The position numbers were made by a program, and so were the translations under genes. Under the pieces are notes generated by a model. It saw only the letters and a list, made by a program, of their open reading frames with translations. It made no database searches and had not been told where the DNA came from. A DNA stretch of 24,419 nt. Origin: Thiohalobacter sp. Its GTDB lineage: Bacteria; Pseudomonadota; Gammaproteobacteria; Thiohalobacterales; Thiohalobacteraceae. This document shows, piece by piece, positions 15,119 to 22,626 of this stretch (positions are counted from its first letter, which is position 1; every line of letters starts with the position of its first letter). The stretch spans positions 1 through 24,419 of the forward strand of contig JALVEM010000381.1 of assembly GCA_027030825.1 (NCBI GenBank), given 5' to 3'.

Positions 15119-15697
15119 TTACTTCTTGTCGGAAGCCTGACGGGCCTGGCCGAAGCGGTTCTGCCACATGGCCTCACGCTCCTTGCGGATCTGCTCGAAG
15201 CGGGCTTCCATGGCCTTGCGCTGCTCGTCCATGAACTTCTGGATCTGCTCGGGGCTCATGTAACCCGGCGGCATGTAGGCAGCGTTCTGCACGGGAGCAG
15301 GCTGAGCCGGCGCCTGGGTGTTGGCGGCCTGATCCTTGTTGGCCTCGGGAGCGGCGGGAGCAGCCGGTGCTGCCGGCGGAACGGCGCCGTAGGGTGCCAC
15401 GGGTGCGTAGGGAGCATAGGGATAGGGGGCGTAACCGTAGTACGGAGCGGCCCACCAGGGACCATAGTAGTCGTAGAGGTCGTTGTAACCGTAACCATAG
15501 CCACGGCCCCAGCCACGACCACGGCCGCGGAAGTTCATGTTCATGGCGAAGTCGCCGTCGCCGAACATGTCGCCGAGCATGTCACCGAAGCCATTGCCCC
15601 AGCCACGGTGCCAGCCGTCGTCCCAGGGGCCGCCCCACCAGGCGTTGGCGTTGGCCGAAATTGCGATGAGTGCAGCTGCAACCAGAGTCTTGCGCAT
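15119..15697 (-). CDS. sulfur globule family protein with C-terminal helical extension
   Basis: A 192-residue exported protein. Residues 1-19 are a Sec signal peptide (MRKTLVAAALIAISANANA, cut before WWGGPW). Residues 20-105 are rich in Gly, Tyr, Trp and Asn, with the segment GFGDMLGDMFGDGDF and runs such as RGWGRGYGYGYND and YYGYAPYPYAPYAP, closely resembling the sulfur globule envelope proteins SgpA/SgpB of purple sulfur bacteria. These coat periplasmic sulfur deposits. Residues 107-140 are a Pro/Ala linker, and 148-192 form a charged amphipathic helix (SPEQIQKFMDEQRKAMEARF) not part of classical Sgp proteins, which are about half this length. The ATG at 15697 has AGGAGA upstream; the longer frame to 15736 would spoil the signal peptide. 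Confidence 0.78.
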   Translation of the reverse strand: MRKTLVAAALIAISANANAWWGGPWDDGWHRGWGNGFGDMLGDMFGDGDFAMNMNFRGRGRGWGRGYGYGYNDLYDYYGPWWAAPYYGYAPYPYAPYAPVAPYGAVPPAAPAAPAAPEANKDQAANTQAPAQPAPVQNAAYMPPGYMSPEQIQKFMDEQRKAMEARFEQIRKEREAMWQNRFGQARQASDKK

Positions 15698-15791
15698 TGT
15701 CGTCTCTCCTGTCCGATGCTGAAAGATGGATTCCATGTCCTTGGTGACCGGCGGTCGCCTCGTACATCATCCGACCGACCAGTTGTTAGTA

Positions 15792-15819
15792 ATAATATAA
15801 CCAAATTCTGATATGTCAA
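15792..15819 (-). promoter_or_regulatory. strong predicted sigma-70 promoter for the sulfur globule gene
   Basis: On the minus strand a perfect -35 TTGACA (15814-15819) and TATTAT -10 (15792-15797) are separated by 16 bp, in a markedly AT-rich stretch. The leader would be roughly 90 nt. This is the best promoter match in the window and fits an abundant structural protein. Confidence 0.72.
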
Positions 15820-15923
15820 GGCGCTCGAGCACTCAATTTCTTGATTTCCCTGGAGATTCTTTCGAGTATGTTGTCAGGTTGATTCTGTAAGATTCTGAAT
15901 GGTATGAAAAAGTGTGTGCTCCG

Positions 15924-16346
15924 TCACGGTGATTCGGTCGGCTGATCGAAATGACACAGCGGACGTGTGTCGCGGGTTTCGACGGCGTTCGCAACCGCCG
16001 CGAGCAGTGACTGGATCTCCTCGATCGAGAGCGCGCTGGTGAGCTTCTTCATGATGTCCGTATCGATCGGCACGGTCACACGTGTGCCGTCGGAGAGTGC
16101 CACTTCGAATCCGGCCAGGTCCTTGTCCAGTGACGTCTCGTCGCCCAGAAAGTCCGCACTTTCCAGCAATTCGTCATAGAGGCTGTCCAGACGATCTGCA
16201 ATTTCGTCGCTGATCGCATCCTCGTCCAGACGGATGCAGGCGGGGCCGTCGTCCGTGGATTCGGTTTCGTAGGGTACCGAATGCGCCTCGAGGACTTCCA
16301 GGAAACGCGAGGCAGCCGCCTCGGAGAAAAACGGATACTCGAGCAT
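15924..16346 (-). CDS. conserved hypothetical protein
   Basis: A 140-residue, strongly acidic cytoplasmic protein. The N-terminal half has a beta-alpha-beta feel (MLEYPFFSEAAASRFLEVLEAHSVPYETES) followed by an acidic helix (ISDEIADRLDSLYDELLESA); the C-terminal half includes VALSDGTRVTVPIDTDIMKKL and a helix ALSIEEIQSLLAAVANAV. I do not recognise the family. No signal peptide. The ATG at 16346 has only a weak site (GCGAGATC) upstream. It is divergent from the antiporter gene with 169 bp between starts and lies upstream of the sulfur globule promoter in the same direction. Confidence 0.72.
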   Translation of the reverse strand: MLEYPFFSEAAASRFLEVLEAHSVPYETESTDDGPACIRLDEDAISDEIADRLDSLYDELLESADFLGDETSLDKDLAGFEVALSDGTRVTVPIDTDIMKKLTSALSIEEIQSLLAAVANAVETRDTRPLCHFDQPTESP

Positions 16347-16367
16347 GATCTCGCTTGCAGTGGCTGT

Positions 16368-16382
16368 TGAACAGGATGTTCA
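16368..16382. promoter_or_regulatory. perfect inverted repeat, candidate operator
   Basis: TGAACA-GGA-TGTTCA, a 15-bp dyad, lies 21 bp upstream of the start of the 140-residue gene in the region divergent from the antiporter. The size and symmetry suit a dimeric repressor; no regulator gene is adjacent. Confidence 0.35.
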
Positions 16383-16394
16383 TCATGCCCCCGT

Positions 16395-16408
16395 CCGGGC
16401 ATGCCCGG
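16395..16408. repeat. 14-bp perfect palindrome
   Basis: CCGGGCATGCCCGG is self-complementary with no loop. It lies 12 bp from the TGAACA dyad in the same divergent intergenic region. It may be an operator or part of a hairpin; function unknown. Confidence 0.4.
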
Positions 16409-16515
16409 CAACCCGGCGCAAATCCTGTACCCATCGAGGAAGACGCACTTGCTTTTTTCCGTTCGGGCTCCATCATGCAGGGTTCGGCCTTTGGACCGTA
16501 ACACCGGAGTGAGCC

Positions 16516-18525
16516 ATGCACGAGGGTATGCTCGAGACCATCCTGATCCTGATCGCGACTGCCACGGCGGTGGTGGCCGCTTTCCGCATGCTTGGGCTCT
16601 CTGCCGTGCTCGGCTATCTCGTGGCAGGCATCCTGGCCGGCCCGCATGCCCTGGGCTGGTTGCCCGAATCCGAAAATACGCAGACTCTGGCCGAGCTGGG
16701 CGTCATCTTCCTCATGTTCACCATCGGGCTGGAATTCTCCCTGCCCAGGCTCATGGGTTCCCGCCGCCTGGTGCTGGGCGTCGGCGGCTTGCAGGTGCTG
16801 TTCAGCCTGCTCGTGTTCGGGGGGCTTGCCTGGCTGCTGGCCGATGCCGGTCCTGAAGCAGCCTTCGTCATCGGCGGCGCGCTGGCGATGTCCTCGACGG
16901 CCATCGTACTCAAGCAACTCGAGGAGCAGCTCGAACTCAATACCCGCCACGGCCGGGTGGCCGTGGCGGTGCTGCTGTTCCAGGATCTGGCTGCAGTCCC
17001 GTTTCTCGTCATTCTGCCTGCGCTGACCGGACACACGGAATCGCTGGGTGCCACTCTGGCGCTGGCCATGGGCAAGGCGGTCGTACTGTTCGTGCTGTTC
17101 GTCTATGCCGGACGTCGTCTCCTCAACCGCACGCTCCGCTGGGTCGCCGGCACCCGGTCACTCGAGCTTTTCATGCTGACGGCCCTGCTGCTCGCCCTGA
17201 CGGCAGCCTGGCTCTCGGAACTGGCCGGGCTTTCCCCGGCGCTGGGCGCCTTCATGGCAGGCATGCTGCTCGGCGAGACCGTCTTCCGGCATCAGCTGGA
17301 GACGGACATACGACCGTTCCGGGATCTGCTGCTGGGACTGTTCTTCATCACCATCGGCATGCAGCTCGATGTCGAAGTGCTGTGGGAGGGGATCGGTATG
17401 GTCATCGCCCTGCTGGCACTGTACCTGCCCCTGAAACTGGCGCTCGTGGCCTTCATCGTACGAACTGTGGGTGGCGAGCCTGGTCAGGCGTCGCTGCAGT
17501 CGGGCCTGGTGCTTGCACAGGCGGGTGAATTCGGGTTGCTGTTGCTCTCCATGGCGGCAGAAGGTGGCCTGCTGGCCGAGGCAATCTATCAGCCGTTGCT
17601 GGCGACCATGATTCTCAGCATGGCGCTGGCGCCGGTGCTGGTGCGCTACAACGATCGTCTGGGCAGCCTGCTGCTGGGGCGCCGGGGCCTGGCCGGCGAG
17701 GAAGAACTGGCACAGCGCATTGCGGAGGCGGCGGAAGGCAAGTCGGGGCATGTGATCATCTGCGGCTTCGGTCGCGTCGGCCAGAACCTGGCCCGTATTC
17801 TGGAGATGCAGCAGATTCCCTATCTGGCGCTCGATCTCGACCCCGAGCGCCTTGAGCAGGCGGCGAGCGCGGGCACACACGTGGTGTTCGGTGATGCTTC
17901 CCGGCCCACCTTGCTGATGGCCGCCGGTCTGCGCGAGGCGCGCGCCGTCGCCGTCACCTTCGACGATCCCGAGACCGAAGAACGTGTGGTGACGGCGGCC
18001 CGGCTGCATTCGGAGACGCCCGTACTGGTGCGACTGGTCGAGGACCGGCACGAACACCAGTTCCTGAAGGCCGGCGCCGAGGTCTTTCCGGAAGGGCTGG
18101 AGAGCAGCCTGCTCTATGCCGCTCAGCTGCTGCTGCTGCTCGGGGTGGCGCATTCCGTCGTGGAGCGTCTGCTGACGCAGATTCGTGCCACCGACTATCA
18201 GGAGCTGAGGACGTTCTTCCATGATACGGCCGAGGCGGCGGAGGAGGCGGAGAACTATCACATCCAGAAAAGGGCGGTCACGCTGAGTGACCGGGATCAT
18301 GCCGTGGGACGGACACCCCAGTCACTGGATCTGGACTCCCTGGGCGTACGTCTGGTGGATGTACTGCGTGGCGGCGTGCGCGTGCCCGGAAACCTGCTCG
18401 ACACCCATCTCAGAGAAGGCGACGTGGTGGTGCTCGCCGGCACACCCGAGGCGCTCGATCAGGCCGAACAGTGTCTGCTCGAAGGCTGCGCGCGGCGGCC
18501 TTCGGCCGAGGCCCTGGCCGGGTAA
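16516..18525 (+). CDS. CPA2-family K+/H+ (monovalent cation:proton) antiporter, KefB/YbaL type
   Basis: A 669-residue inner-membrane transporter. Residues 1-375 are the Na_H_exchanger domain with about 12 hydrophobic segments and characteristic sequences: LGVIFLMFTIGLEFSL (61-76), GGALAMSSTAIVLKQL (120-135), LLFQDLAAVPF (153-163) and SPALGAFMAGMLLGE (240-254). A cytoplasmic TrkA-N (RCK) domain starts at about 411 with the nucleotide-binding GFGRVGQNLA, and a TrkA-C domain occupies about 585-655. This architecture matches YbaL/KefB-like potassium efflux proteins gated by nucleotide or redox ligands; the ion cannot be proven from sequence. The ATG at 16516 follows GGAGTGAGCC. No ancillary KefG/KefF gene is present. 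A strong hairpin terminator follows the stop. Confidence 0.92.
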   Translation: MHEGMLETILILIATATAVVAAFRMLGLSAVLGYLVAGILAGPHALGWLPESENTQTLAELGVIFLMFTIGLEFSLPRLMGSRRLVLGVGGLQVLFSLLVFGGLAWLLADAGPEAAFVIGGALAMSSTAIVLKQLEEQLELNTRHGRVAVAVLLFQDLAAVPFLVILPALTGHTESLGATLALAMGKAVVLFVLFVYAGRRLLNRTLRWVAGTRSLELFMLTALLLALTAAWLSELAGLSPALGAFMAGMLLGETVFRHQLETDIRPFRDLLLGLFFITIGMQLDVEVLWEGIGMVIALLALYLPLKLALVAFIVRTVGGEPGQASLQSGLVLAQAGEFGLLLLSMAAEGGLLAEAIYQPLLATMILSMALAPVLVRYNDRLGSLLLGRRGLAGEEELAQRIAEAAEGKSGHVIICGFGRVGQNLARILEMQQIPYLALDLDPERLEQAASAGTHVVFGDASRPTLLMAAGLREARAVAVTFDDPETEERVVTAARLHSETPVLVRLVEDRHEHQFLKAGAEVFPEGLESSLLYAAQLLLLLGVAHSVVERLLTQIRATDYQELRTFFHDTAEAAEEAENYHIQKRAVTLSDRDHAVGRTPQSLDLDSLGVRLVDVLRGGVRVPGNLLDTHLREGDVVVLAGTPEALDQAEQCLLEGCARRPSAEALAG

Positions 18526-18528
18526 AGA

Positions 18529-18555
18529 AAAAGGGCAGGCGACGCCTGCCCTTTT
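18529..18555. terminator. bidirectional rho-independent terminator
   Basis: Twelve-bp stem AAAAGGGCAGGC/GCCTGCCCTTTT with a GAC loop, directly after the antiporter stop (18523-18525). The A-tract on the left and T-tract on the right allow it to work also for the convergent small gene ending at 18579. Confidence 0.85.
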
Positions 18556-18578
18556 CATCGAAGCGGTTGGTCGGAAGA

Positions 18579-18785
18579 TTACTTCTTGATCCAGTCCTGG
18601 TAACCGCTGAGATCCTTGTTCTTGCCCTTCTCGTAGCCGGCGAGATAGGCCTCGGTCACACGCTGCTCCTCGCGCGGCGGATTCAGCCAGTAACCGGACT
18701 GCCAGCCGATGATGTATTCCTCGTCAACGCCGGCCTTTTCCATTTCCACCGTGGCGTCGTAGTAATCCTGATACGGGTTCTTCAT
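18579..18785 (-). CDS. small hypothetical protein
   Basis: A 68-residue protein rich in Tyr and acidic residues. It has two similar short segments, EEYIIGWQSGYW and EAYLAGYEKGK, each with a G-x-x-x-G or GY core, and ends YQDWIKK. The GYxxG-like spacing faintly recalls ribosome modulation factor, but other RMF residues are missing, so no function is given. The ATG at 18785 follows GAGGAG; the longer frame to 18842 has no such site. The downstream bidirectional terminator supports expression. The TrpD-like gene on the same strand lies upstream by 85 bp and could be co-transcribed. Confidence 0.75.
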   Translation of the reverse strand: MKNPYQDYYDATVEMEKAGVDEEYIIGWQSGYWLNPPREEQRVTEAYLAGYEKGKNKDLSGYQDWIKK

Positions 18786-18870
18786 CTCGCTTCTCCTCTG
18801 TGCAAACGCGTTTGACCGTGCATTTTCCAACAAGCAGGGCATCGCTGCAATGCGATGCGCCTCGAATTCG

Positions 18871-20004
18871 TCAAGCTCGATTCAGGGCTGCCTCCAGACG
18901 GGCCAGCGCCTTGCCGCTGTCGATGGCCTGGCGAACCGTATCGGCGGCCTCTGCAAGGGAGCCGGCGTGCCCGAGATGGTTCAGCACCAGGGCGCCGGCA
19001 TAGACCAGGCTGTCGTAGGTACCGTCACGGTTGCCCTTGAGTGCCGCCATGCCGCGCTCTGCAGCCATGGCGGCCGCGGCATCGGCATCGATGGTGGTGG
19101 CGATCTCGTCTCCCGGCACTTCGACGCGCGGGGCGTCCTCGGGGATGGGCACGGCGCGGCGATCGGATTCGATCCCGATCTGGTGCGGGGCCACTTCGAT
19201 GAAATCCTCTTCTCCCTTGTCCCGGTAGAACCAGATGCGGGCCGGCTGCTGCAGCGAGGGGATGATGCCGCCTTCCACGCCGCGCGCCAGCAGCAGGGAA
19301 TCGAATCCGGCATGGCGCGCAAGCGAGGCATAGATCGGGGGATAGGCCTTGTGCACGAACCCGGTGTAGAGATGCGTGGCCTTGCGCCCGCGGACCGGTC
19401 CGATCAGCACTTCCACCGTGGTGATGACCGTGCGCTTGACCATCCGCTGGCGCAGAGTCACCAGGTCGTGCAACGGGGCGCAGTAGCGCGACTGGTCCAC
19501 GTAGCCCCAGCCCACATCGGGATCGGCGAGCAGCTTTGCCACCTCGCCAGGGGCGCGGTCGACGTTCACGCCCAGCGCCTCGAGCACCTTGCGGTGCGTG
19601 ATGCCGTACTTGGGGCCGACGCTGTCGAGACCGTGCGAGACGGCGGGTACGCCGCAGGCGGCCAGCACGGCGGGCACAAAGGGAGAGGCCGGCAGGCCGC
19701 GCGTGTAGCCGTCATAGGGATCGGCGACGTCCACGACTTCGTCGACTTCGGCCGTGGCGATGTCGCTGTGGTCGATGATGGCCTGCAGGACGCCGCGATT
19801 TTCCTCGTCGGTCTCCCGCTTCATGCGCAGCGCGATCAGCAGGATGGCTGCCTGCACGGGATCGGCATCGCCGGCGAGGATGATGTCCATGGCCCGGCGG
19901 GCTTCCTCGAAGGAGAGATCCTTGCTGTATTCCGGACCTGTCGCCACCTTCTGGATGCAGGTCCGCATGTGGATCACCTTGTCGATGTCGACCCGTTCGT
20001 TCAT
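18871..20004 (-). CDS. TrpD-like glycosyl/phosphoribosyltransferase family protein, divergent
   Basis: A 377-residue cytoplasmic protein with the fold order of anthranilate phosphoribosyltransferase (TrpD/nucleoside phosphorylase family III). The N-terminal helical domain has FEEARRAMDIILAGDADPVQ and AAILLIALRMKRET. Where TrpD has its GTGGD loop there is VADPYDGYTRGLP (93-105), and where it has KHGNRxxSSxxGSAD there is SHGLDSVGPKYGITHRKVLEALG (123-145). The substrate-binding loops are therefore remodelled, so an anthranilate role in tryptophan synthesis is unlikely. GFVHKAYPPIYASLARHAG (215-233) matches the later TrpD helix. No trp genes are nearby. The start ATG at 20004 has a weak site (CACTTGCACGA). 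Confidence 0.72.
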   Translation of the reverse strand: MNERVDIDKVIHMRTCIQKVATGPEYSKDLSFEEARRAMDIILAGDADPVQAAILLIALRMKRETDEENRGVLQAIIDHSDIATAEVDEVVDVADPYDGYTRGLPASPFVPAVLAACGVPAVSHGLDSVGPKYGITHRKVLEALGVNVDRAPGEVAKLLADPDVGWGYVDQSRYCAPLHDLVTLRQRMVKRTVITTVEVLIGPVRGRKATHLYTGFVHKAYPPIYASLARHAGFDSLLLARGVEGGIIPSLQQPARIWFYRDKGEEDFIEVAPHQIGIESDRRAVPIPEDAPRVEVPGDEIATTIDADAAAAMAAERGMAALKGNRDGTYDSLVYAGALVLNHLGHAGSLAEAADTVRQAIDSGKALARLEAALNRA

Positions 20005-20129
20005 TCGTGCAAGTGTCCGGTTTTTTTCAGGCTCCGGAGTATACCCCAGCCCCCGAGGGCGCCCGTATATCCCGCATGGTAGGGGAAGGCTGGCCTATCG
20101 GGAGGTTCGTTTGCCGCCAACAGGGTTTT

Positions 20130-20158
20130 TTGCCCGGATGCGCGCGGGCCGGTACCAT
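20130..20158 (+). promoter_or_regulatory. possible promoter of the Sel1/DsrS operon
   Basis: TTGCCC (20130-20135) and TACCAT (20153-20158) with 17-bp spacing lie in the 230-bp gap upstream of the Sel1 gene. Each hexamer matches consensus at four positions of six. This is a weak prediction. Confidence 0.3.
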
Positions 20159-20234
20159 GGCGGGATCCCACGGAGTGCTTCGTGTAACTCATTGATTTCT
20201 TGTCCGGCCGATGCCGGACGACAGGAGTTTTCCC

Positions 20235-20687
20235 ATGACGATGGAACAGGACATCGATTTCGCGAGTGCCATGGCCGCCTTCGAGGCCAAGCATTTCGCC
20301 CAGGCGGCCCAGATGCTCACGCCGTTCGCCGAGGCGGGCAACCCAGAGGCCCAGCACCGGCTGGCCATCATCTATCAGAATGGTCTGGGCATGGCCCGCA
20401 ACGAGGAGCTCGCACTCAAGTGGATGCGCGCCTCGGCCGAACAGGGCTTCGCCCTGGCCCAGCACGGCCTCGGTTTCATGTATCTCGAGGGCGAATGCGT
20501 GGAGAAGGATCCCGCCGAGGCCGTGAAGTGGTTCGAGAAGGCCGCCGCGCAGGGCCTGACCGGCTCGCTGACCACGCTCGCCATGATGTACGAACAGGGC
20601 AACGGCGTGCCGCAGGACCTGGACAAGGCGCGCGAATACTATCGCAAGGCGGGTTTCGAGGATTACGAGCCGGGCGCAGCCGGCTGA
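20235..20687 (+). CDS. Sel1-repeat protein
   Basis: A 150-residue cytoplasmic protein made mostly of three Sel1-like (TPR-related) repeats, at about 35-70, 71-106 and 107-143, each with the A-x-x-x-L-G/A-x-x-Y-x-x-G pattern, for example AQHRLAIIYQNGLGMARNEE and AQHGLGFMYLEGECVEKDP. Such repeats form helical hairpins for protein binding. There is no signal peptide. The ATG at 20235 follows AGGAG (20223-20227); an in-frame ATG at 20211 is upstream of that site. It is the first gene of a three-gene run, with 9 bp to the DsrS-like gene, which suggests it may help assemble a cytoplasmic complex. Confidence 0.87.
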   Translation: MTMEQDIDFASAMAAFEAKHFAQAAQMLTPFAEAGNPEAQHRLAIIYQNGLGMARNEELALKWMRASAEQGFALAQHGLGFMYLEGECVEKDPAEAVKWFEKAAAQGLTGSLTTLAMMYEQGNGVPQDLDKAREYYRKAGFEDYEPGAAG

Positions 20688-20696
20688 GGGCACGTC

Positions 20697-21833
20697 ATGC
20701 AGGCCGTGATGGATCTCTCGCCCGAGGATGCCCTGCGCCTGAACGTGCTGCTGGCCAATCCGCTCGAGGCGGTCCGCATCGACGAGGGCACGCTCACCGT
20801 ACACGCCCTCACCCCGGAGGGCGAGACGAGCATTCCGCTCAATCCCAATTGCCGAGAGGAACAGTACCTCAAGCGGGTGCGCGAGCTCTTTTCGACGCAC
20901 GTGCTGGGCTCGCCCGGTGGCTATCCGGTCTTCCTCAAGCGCTGGACCCGCATGGGGCAGGCGCGGGACGACAGTCTGGAGAAACTGCTGCTGCTCGGCG
21001 AGCCGGAGGCCGTGGTCGCCGTCGTGCATGCCCCCGGCCTGACCGACGAGCTGGCCCGGCGGGCCTGGTGGGCCATGCCCACTTCCGACAATGCCCGCCG
21101 GATGCTCTCGCGCAAGGCAGTGGCGGAAGGCCGCATGGGCAAGGTGCTGGCGGACTTCCTGCTCGAATTCCTGCCGTTCGAGGAATCGCCCCAGGCCATG
21201 ATCGAAAGCGTACGTCTGGTGTTGCAACCCGGCCTGATCTCCAATGAGGCCCGCGAGAAACTCTGGGCACGCGGGCGTTCGAAGAACTCCTATTATGTGG
21301 GTTTCCTGCAGGCCGTGCCGGACGAGCTCCCGCTGGAGAAGCCTTCGCATCCGGCCCATGAGGCCCTGCGCGAGGCTTTGGATGATCTGGCGGATGCCAA
21401 CCCTCTGGCCTCGCTGTTGCTGCGCGTCACGAGCGGGGCCGGGCAGGCCTGGCTGGCCACGGCCGAGACGGTCATGAAGAAGCCCAGTAATCAGGATGTG
21501 GTCGTGGAGCTGATGGAAGCCATCCGTGACTACTTCTCGCCGGCGGCCGCCGAGGGTGAGCGCCTGCGCAGCATCGAGGCGGTGCTGGCACAGGCCGATG
21601 CGCGGATGGCGGACCGAAGGGAAGCGGATCTGGCCGCCGTGCTCGAGCGGCTGCCGGACGAGCACCACGCCCTGGTGCGGGCCCTGCTGGTGCTCTCCGC
21701 CGCCGGCGAGCGGCTGGTGGCGCCCATCTTCGCGACCACGGATGCCATCGGTAGCGTCATGCGCAAGAAGATCGCGCCGGTGACCGGGCCGCTCTTCGAA
21801 CAGCTCGCCCTGCTGCAGGGCCGGAAGACGTGA
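20697..21833 (+). CDS. dsrS: probable DsrS-like sulfur metabolism protein
   Basis: A 378-residue soluble protein. From memory of the family, the N-terminal LSPEDALRLNVLLANPLEAV, the segment HVLGSPGGYPVFLKRWTRMGQ and LLLGEPEAVVAVVHAPGLTD, with the following DELARRAWWAMPT, match the DsrS protein from the end of the dsr locus of Allochromatium vinosum; its biochemical role is not established. No cofactor or membrane motif is seen; the rest is largely helical. Here it is not beside dsrAB or other dsr genes in view. It sits 9 bp after the Sel1 gene and its TGA overlaps the GTG start of the next gene, so the three are likely one operon. If the family call is wrong it is a conserved hypothetical. 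Confidence 0.6.
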   Translation: MQAVMDLSPEDALRLNVLLANPLEAVRIDEGTLTVHALTPEGETSIPLNPNCREEQYLKRVRELFSTHVLGSPGGYPVFLKRWTRMGQARDDSLEKLLLLGEPEAVVAVVHAPGLTDELARRAWWAMPTSDNARRMLSRKAVAEGRMGKVLADFLLEFLPFEESPQAMIESVRLVLQPGLISNEAREKLWARGRSKNSYYVGFLQAVPDELPLEKPSHPAHEALREALDDLADANPLASLLLRVTSGAGQAWLATAETVMKKPSNQDVVVELMEAIRDYFSPAAAEGERLRSIEAVLAQADARMADRREADLAAVLERLPDEHHALVRALLVLSAAGERLVAPIFATTDAIGSVMRKKIAPVTGPLFEQLALLQGRKT

Positions 21834-22369
21834 GTCTGCACATGAACCAGGTGGCCCTGAGCCTCAGGGTCCGCATTCCGGAACACGTGTTCGAGCGGCA
21901 CCTGCCGGCTTCCCCCTACGTGGTGGGGGAGGCCCTGGCCGATGCGGTGACCGAGCAGGTGCGCCGCCAGGCGCTGGGGTATTTCCCGCCGCTCGATTTC
22001 TTCATCGCCCAGGGCGTGCTCGACGAGGCACTGGTCGAGAGCGTCTCCGGGATCGCCTGGTTCATCACCAATCTCGTCCGGCAGGAATTGCAGAAGAAAC
22101 TGCGCGGGCTCTTTGCCACCGTGCGCATCGAATCCATCCAGACCCAGGCCTACAGCATGCCGCCCGTGCGGCCGGGCAATCTCAATGCCTATTCGGCCCT
22201 GGTCGAGCACTATACGCCGGACGTGGTGAAGGTAGGGCTGCTGGTCTCCGCCATCCAGAAACAGGAGAGCAGCGACGCGCTGGCCGGCTGGGCCGGAGAG
22301 GTTTGCCGCCGGCGGCTGGAAGACGCCTTCGGTGAGGTGGAAGTGACCAGCGCCCGCTGCGTGGGTTGA
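21830..22369 (+). CDS. conserved hypothetical protein
   Basis: A 179-residue protein, unrecognised. No signal peptide or clear membrane helix. It contains ISGIAWFITNLVRQELQKKL (a mildly hydrophobic helix), then a beta-like VRIESIQTQAYSMPP and a C-terminal helix. Start: GTG at 21830 overlaps the stop of the DsrS-like gene (gTGA); an ATG at 21842 is the alternative and its N-terminus MNQVALSLRVRIP looks natural. It is the last gene of the Sel1-DsrS run and would share its regulation, which makes a part in sulfur metabolism possible but only by context. Confidence 0.7.
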   Translation: MSLHMNQVALSLRVRIPEHVFERHLPASPYVVGEALADAVTEQVRRQALGYFPPLDFFIAQGVLDEALVESVSGIAWFITNLVRQELQKKLRGLFATVRIESIQTQAYSMPPVRPGNLNAYSALVEHYTPDVVKVGLLVSAIQKQESSDALAGWAGEVCRRRLEDAFGEVEVTSARCVG

Positions 22370-22626
22370 CCTACCCCCGACAAGACCCCCACAGGCTATT
22401 GGAGGCTGGAATGGTTGCGGCTGCCCCGGTTGCGACCTCCGGCGGCTCGACCTGCGGGTGCCCTGCGCCTCGCGGTGCAGCCGGCGCGCTCGGGAACTCG
22501 CCCTGCGGGCTCGAACAACCCTCGCTCGTCTCGCCGGCTGTCCGCGATGCTCGGCATCGCCGAGTCGGTCACGCCCCCGGCAGCCGCAGCCCTTCGTGCT
22601 TTCTGCCGTGCCCATGACTGCCGCCG

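Noticed and set aside
16368..16382. LexA/SOS box
   Set aside because: The dyad TGAACA-GGA-TGTTCA lacks the CTGT-N8-ACAG form of gammaproteobacterial LexA sites, so no regulator is named.
18871..20004. Annotation as trpD of the tryptophan pathway
   Set aside because: The PRPP and anthranilate loop motifs are replaced and no trp genes are near; only fold-level family membership is claimed.
20001..21668. Minus-strand open frame of 555 codons opposite the Sel1/DsrS operon
   Set aside because: Shadow of well-supported plus-strand genes with ribosome binding sites and Sel1 repeats.
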